Shown one piece after another: positions 40,338 to 43,938 of a DNA stretch of 43,938 nt; position 1 is the first letter of the stretch; each line of letters starts with the position of its first letter. The position numbers and the translations under genes are program-made. The stretch is from an uncultured Bacteroidota bacterium (GTDB lineage Bacteria; Bacteroidota; Bacteroidia; Chitinophagales; Chitinophagaceae): positions 1 to 43,938 of the forward strand of contig CAIRTW010000021.1 in the NCBI GenBank assembly GCA_903881585.1, in the 5' to 3' direction. The notes beneath the pieces are model-generated. The model worked only from the letters and a program-made list of their open reading frames with translations. It was not told the origin of the DNA and made no database searches.

Positions 40338-40844
40338 CTACGACCCCCATTTCCTTACCAGGAAAATAGAGAGGCCCATGATAGCTACTATAGCTACGCA
40401 GAGCACAGTGATTATCTTTTTGTAAGAACCTGCAGCTACTTTAAGGCCATGGAGTTCATTGATATTGTTCAGGATATTGTCCATGCGGGAAAAGGCGGTC
40501 TCACCCTTTATCACATAGTCATAGGCTCCGTATTTCATACTGTCCACAGCTACTTCCAGCTTATCCTGGCCAGAGAGCATGATAACCTGGGTATGGGGCG
40601 CCAGTTCTTTTATTCTTTTGAGCACCTCTACACCATTCTGCGCATTTGGCAGGTGGGCGTTAAGATGGAAGTCCAGCACAACGATCTCCGGGTTGAGGTG
40701 CATATCGGCAATAGCGGTCTCGCCGCTTTCGTAGGATTTGATCTTGTATTTATGCCGGTCGCCGATGTAATCCTTCAGCATTTCGTTCTGGATCGGCTCA
40801 TCATCGACCAGGAAAATATAGTTTGTGCTTTGTTCTGTTGCCAT
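40338..40844 (-). CDS. Receiver-domain protein with a C-terminal membrane anchor
   Basis: The 168-residue protein starts at ATG 40844 (MATEQSTNYIFLVDDEP); an in-frame upstream start at 40910 is less likely. Residues 8-130 are a receiver domain with acidic DDE (14-16), phospho-acceptor Asp58 (VVLDFHL) and Lys113 (YVIKGE). Instead of an output domain it ends in one hydrophobic helix (about 144-163; IITVLCVAIVAIMGLSIFLV) and a short RKWGS tail, so it is predicted to be tail-anchored in the inner membrane. It lies 110 bp downstream of the hybrid kinase and is its likely phosphotransfer partner through the kinase HPt domain. Confidence 0.85.
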   Translation of the reverse strand: MATEQSTNYIFLVDDEPIQNEMLKDYIGDRHKYKIKSYESGETAIADMHLNPEIVVLDFHLNAHLPNAQNGVEVLKRIKELAPHTQVIMLSGQDKLEVAVDSMKYGAYDYVIKGETAFSRMDNILNNINELHGLKVAAGSYKKIITVLCVAIVAIMGLSIFLVRKWGS

Positions 40845-40954
40845 AAAAAGTGTTTCAAGTGGTGAAAAATAGTAAAAATAATGTTCAAAATGGAATAATA
40901 TCTGAAACAACTAAAAAATACCGTGCCATTTACCTGCGAATTTGCATCATTTCG

Positions 40955-43651
40955 CTAATTGTTGTTTTTCAATTCCACGAACGCCTTTGTGCATAGGTGT
41001 TTCAGATTGGCTACAAGGTCGGGCAGGGTGTCGAAGTGCGCAGCCTCTCCTGCAGATTGCTCTATCAGGAATATCTTGCTTACATCTTCTTTTATTCCCA
41101 TGTAGGACAACTGCGGTTTCAGGGAGTGCGCGGCGATCTTTATTGCCGGGTAGTCCTTCACCACCATAGCCTTGTCTATGCTGTCGAGCAGCTTGGGCGC
41201 ATTCTCCAGGAACATGCCTACATATTTTTTCTGCTTCTCCGGGTTGCCGCTGGTGAACGTTTTCAGAAAGTTCATATCAGTGACGTGTTCCGGCAACTGG
41301 CGCATTACGCGCTCTTTTTTGGCCGGTGGTTCTTCCCTCACGGCTACAGGTGGAGGGAGTGCTGGCGCTGTGGACGCACCGGGCGCAGCCTCGGACGCCA
41401 TGACAGTACCTTCCGGCACCACAATATCCATCACGGTATCCATTTTCAGCAGCAGCTCATCGGCCTGGAAGGGCTTGGACACATAGGCGTTCATGCCTAT
41501 GCTGAAATATTCCTGCACATCTTCCTGCAGCACATTGGCGGTCATGGCTATTATACGCACACTTCTTGCCGGCTCGGGCAGTGTGTTGCGTATCGCTTTT
41601 GTAGCCGTAACACCGTCCATCACCGGCATCTGAATATCCATCAGCACAATATCGAACATCTCTTTTTTCAGCCGGTCCACCGCTTCCTGTCCGTTCACTG
41701 CCATCTGTATCCTTATGCCGGGTATAAATTCTTTCAGTGTGTCCTCGGCCACCATCCGGTTAAATTCATTATCTTCTACCAGCAGTATCTTCAGCGTATT
41801 CAACCGTTCCATAGACCTGGTGTCGAGGAGGCTGCCTTTTTTTGCTTCTTCCTGCACATCGGCCTCTTCCAGCGGTATGGCACATGTGAAAGTGGTGCCT
41901 GTGCCCAATATGCTGGTTACGGTAATATCTCCGCCCAGGAGGCCGGTAAGTTGCTTGGATATGGTGAGCCCCAGTCCTGTGCCTCCAAACTTGCGTGTTG
42001 TATCTGCGCCGGCCTGGGTAAAACTATCAAATATGGTATCTATATACTCAGCGCCTATGCCTATGCCGGTATCTATCACATCAAAATCTACCCACAGTTT
42101 GCTTTCTTCTTTTTTCTTCAGCGTCAGCCTTATCTCTACATGGCCTTTGTCGGTGAATTTCACTGCATTGCCTGCCAGGTTTATGAGTACCTGGTTGAGG
42201 CGTGTGGGGTCGCCCACCAGCCTCTTTGGGATAGCCGGATCGACGGTAAGCAACAGCTCTATTTTCTTCTCCTCCACTTTCACCATCAGCATATCCTTTA
42301 CGCTTTGCACTACCTCATGTATCGAGAAATCAATGTGTTCAATGATTATTTTCCCTGCCTCTATCTTAGAGAGGTCCAGTATGTCGTTGATAATTACAAG
42401 CAGGTTATTGGAAGAAAGCTGGATCGCGTTGAGATAGCGCAGCTGGTCTGGCTTTGGCTCCTTGGCCAGCAGAAGCCGGGTAAGGCCCACTATGGCATTC
42501 ATAGGTGTACGTATCTCATGGCTCATATTGGCCATGAACTGATGTTTGAGAAAAGCAGTGCGCTCGGCCACTTCCTTTTCTTTCTGTGCCAATTCTGTTT
42601 CCTGCCGAACCTGCAGGTTCTTCAGCTTATTAAGCGTAGCCTGCTTGAATATGTCTTCTTTAAGTTTTTCAAACGATTTGAGGTGATGAAACGCCTTGGG
42701 AATATCGCCCATCTTATCATAAAGAACGGAGAGCATTTCGTGAACGCTCATCATATCGTGGCGGCGGGTGTACTCACCGGCAAGATGATATGCGGCATCC
42801 AGCGACTTCACTGCGCCGCGATAGTTTTCATTGTCCATACTCATCCGGCCAAGGTAGAAATGGCATATGATCTGCACTTCGGCATTGCCCAGTTTTTCGG
42901 CCTCCTGCAAGGCATGAGCAAGAAATTTATTGGCCTGAGCGAAATCCTGCATTTTATAATAGACCTTGCCCACGCCGCTTTCCGCCAGCACAAATGCAGC
43001 AGTTTCAGGCTCTGAGCGGTTCAGGTTTTCTTCAAAATAATGCAGCGCTTCGCCCAGTGATTCTTTCTTAAAATATATATTGCCAAGTGTATTGTAGATA
43101 TTGAGCAGGCTGTTCACATTATGCACCCGCTCAAAAATGGGCAGGCACTTCAGCGCATATTCCAGCGCGCTGTCATAATCATTGAGGTCATACAGCAGGT
43201 TAGAGATACTGGACAGGATCACCGACTGATAATACTCCTCACCCAGTTCCTCGTTTATCGCCAGGGCTTTTTCGTAGTGGGTAAATACATTGGCGAGGTC
43301 GCCGAGGTCACGGTATATATTGCCAAGGTAATACAGCGCCGTAGCCTCCATGTTTTTATCATGGGTCTTTTTGGCAATGGACAGCGCCTCGTTCAGCACT
43401 TCTATACCGGCTTCATATTCTCCCTTCAACCGGTTGCAAAAACCCTTCAGGCAAAGCCCGCGCCCTATACCCGATGGATAGGCGATGGTGCGGGAGTGCT
43501 TGATGATGTCATTGGCCATCTGCGCAGCATCGTCCACCTCAAAATTCTTTACTTCTTCGGCTATGTTCAGCTGTGTATCCACACGTGATTTCTCATCCGT
43601 TTGGGTTGCCAGTAATGCCTGTAGCTCTTTGTATCGCGGGGTATCAATCAT
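40955..43651 (-). CDS. Soluble hybrid histidine kinase with TPR, REC and HPt domains
   Basis: The 898-residue protein has no signal or membrane helix. TPR repeats occupy about 1-340 (for example ATALYYLGNIYRDLGDLANV, NIYNTLGNIYFKKESLGEAL), followed by a coiled coil (about 335-370). HisKA has His378 in MANMSHEIRTPMNA, and HATPase_c follows (about 420-600; GTGLGLTISKQL). A receiver domain carries Asp672 (VLMDIQMPVMDG). After a Pro/Ala-rich linker (about 755-785) comes an HPt domain with His842 (AAHSLKPQL). This supports a His-Asp-His phosphorelay in one chain, whose final acceptor could be the neighbouring membrane-anchored receiver. The input is likely a cytoplasmic protein or ligand bound by the TPRs. 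Confidence 0.93.
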   Translation of the reverse strand: MIDTPRYKELQALLATQTDEKSRVDTQLNIAEEVKNFEVDDAAQMANDIIKHSRTIAYPSGIGRGLCLKGFCNRLKGEYEAGIEVLNEALSIAKKTHDKNMEATALYYLGNIYRDLGDLANVFTHYEKALAINEELGEEYYQSVILSSISNLLYDLNDYDSALEYALKCLPIFERVHNVNSLLNIYNTLGNIYFKKESLGEALHYFEENLNRSEPETAAFVLAESGVGKVYYKMQDFAQANKFLAHALQEAEKLGNAEVQIICHFYLGRMSMDNENYRGAVKSLDAAYHLAGEYTRRHDMMSVHEMLSVLYDKMGDIPKAFHHLKSFEKLKEDIFKQATLNKLKNLQVRQETELAQKEKEVAERTAFLKHQFMANMSHEIRTPMNAIVGLTRLLLAKEPKPDQLRYLNAIQLSSNNLLVIINDILDLSKIEAGKIIIEHIDFSIHEVVQSVKDMLMVKVEEKKIELLLTVDPAIPKRLVGDPTRLNQVLINLAGNAVKFTDKGHVEIRLTLKKKEESKLWVDFDVIDTGIGIGAEYIDTIFDSFTQAGADTTRKFGGTGLGLTISKQLTGLLGGDITVTSILGTGTTFTCAIPLEEADVQEEAKKGSLLDTRSMERLNTLKILLVEDNEFNRMVAEDTLKEFIPGIRIQMAVNGQEAVDRLKKEMFDIVLMDIQMPVMDGVTATKAIRNTLPEPARSVRIIAMTANVLQEDVQEYFSIGMNAYVSKPFQADELLLKMDTVMDIVVPEGTVMASEAAPGASTAPALPPPVAVREEPPAKKERVMRQLPEHVTDMNFLKTFTSGNPEKQKKYVGMFLENAPKLLDSIDKAMVVKDYPAIKIAAHSLKPQLSYMGIKEDVSKIFLIEQSAGEAAHFDTLPDLVANLKHLCTKAFVELKNNN

Positions 43652-43713
43652 ATTTCACGGAATTCAAGACTATAAATGTAAAAAAAGTAGAGGAATAAAT
43701 GGCCGCTTCATGT

Positions 43714-43733
43714 CAGGGCAAACGCATTAAAAT
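43714..43733. mobile_element. Putative terminal inverted repeat of the ISAs1-type element
   Basis: CAGGGCAAACGCATTAAAAT lies across the transposase stop, where an ISAs1-family element should end. The partner repeat is outside the window, so the call cannot be checked here. Confidence 0.35.
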
Positions 43734-43938
43734 TTGTCAACCCCAGTTAGGACGGCCATTAGGTAATCTTTGCTCCAACTTGATTTTTTACGTCTGTTCT
43801 TGATACTTATTCGTTTTACGCCTCTATAGTCATCGTGCTGCTTTAAAAGGTTGAGCGCTATTTTACTGACGAAAGAATAGTTTTCAGCAGCATGTCCTGC
43901 TCTTTTATTGCTTTTGTCTTCGTCAAAGGCAACATCAA
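43727..43938 (-). CDS. ISAs1-family transposase, C-terminal fragment (window-truncated)
   Basis: The open frame runs from the window edge to the TAA at 43727-43729 (69 codons visible, 5' end missing). It reads DVAFDEDKSNKRAGHAAENY, then SFVSKIALNLLKQH, KRISIKNRRKKSSWSKDYL. This matches the C-terminal end of ISAs1 (H-repeat-associated) transposases: the FDED region with the last acidic catalytic residue, the HAAENLA-like motif, and the (S/G)W(S/D)xDYL motif. The rest of the element lies beyond the window. It ends about 75 bp upstream of the hybrid kinase start codon. Confidence 0.8.
   Translation of the reverse strand, partial: DVAFDEDKSNKRAGHAAENYSFVSKIALNLLKQHDDYRGVKRISIKNRRKKSSWSKDYLMAVLTGVDKF

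Noticed and set aside
41715-42437. + strand ORF of 240 codons rich in Ser
   Set aside because: Antisense shadow of the kinase HATPase and HisKA region; no start signal or family.
40997-43015. Long + strand ORF of 672 codons
   Set aside because: It lies fully antisense to the hybrid kinase, whose domains are clear. The translation is compositionally odd (His, Tyr, Gly, Ile and Cys rich) and shows no motif.

Overview
The window is a chromosomal segment of a Bacteroidota bacterium, most likely from the Chitinophagales/Chitinophagaceae area; that placement is inferred from gene content, not from a marker gene. The signs are a GldC gliding-motility protein, a secreted protein with a type IX secretion (T9SS) sorting tail, the lineage-restricted DUF4290 protein beside murA, many SPII lipoproteins, a carboxypeptidase-like-domain TonB receptor, weak Shine-Dalgarno signals, and repeated Bacteroidota-type promoters (TTTG or TTG, about 20 nt, then TAnnTTTG). 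No rRNA, tRNA or CRISPR array was seen. Coding density is high and no gene-free stretch exceeds about 210 bp.

Layout. 1-911: 3'-truncated AlgX/AlgJ-like SGNH protein (-). 949-4326: mfd (-). 4443-5463: small lipoprotein, then a hicAB toxin-antitoxin pair whose toxin gene carries an in-frame amber codon. 5484-7601: feoB (-). 7805-8341: EGF-like lipoprotein. 8346-13652: biotin operon bioB-bioF-[DUF1016 nuclease]-bioD-bioA (-), interrupted by a nuclease gene with its own -7 element. 13728-14919: SRPBCC/ArsR/SRPBCC operon with a twin-palindrome operator. 15085-15873: alpha/beta hydrolase. 15913-16553: Phd/VapC-type toxin-antitoxin pair with a perfect 29-bp operator. 16703-18075: two tandem DUF4397 lipoproteins. 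18212-22141: DUF4290, murA (active-site Cys replaced by Asp) and two secreted proteins.

22142-27755 is one minus-strand operon: PepSY-like periplasmic protein, YncE-like beta-propeller, OmpR-type regulator, histidine kinase, TonB-dependent receptor. It looks like a self-contained sensing and uptake module with unknown ligand, and is the best candidate for an undescribed system here. 27908-30995: kynurenine 3-monooxygenase overlapping recJ. 31112-34336: lipoprotein and a T9SS-exported propeller protein. 34454-37840: ybeY-rluA-like pair, gldC, yqeY, cvpA, pabA/trpG-like amidotransferase. 37872-39207: cob(I)alamin adenosyltransferase and a LolD-type ATPase (-). 39411-40274: ispE carrying an in-frame repeat-like insertion. 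40338-43651: soluble TPR-kinase-REC-HPt hybrid and a membrane-tethered receiver protein (-). 43727-end: C-terminus of an ISAs1-family transposase (-).

Recurring theme: small palindromic sequences occur both between genes (36060-36215, 36670-36704, 19099-19120, 34406-34427) and inside coding sequences (DUF1016 gene, ispE), suggesting a genome populated by short mobile or REP-like repeats. Start codons were moved downstream of the longest ORF where a promoter, signal peptide or family length supported it (lipoprotein 4443, DUF4397 16703, murA, PepSY-like, recJ, kmo, ispE, receiver protein, cvpA).
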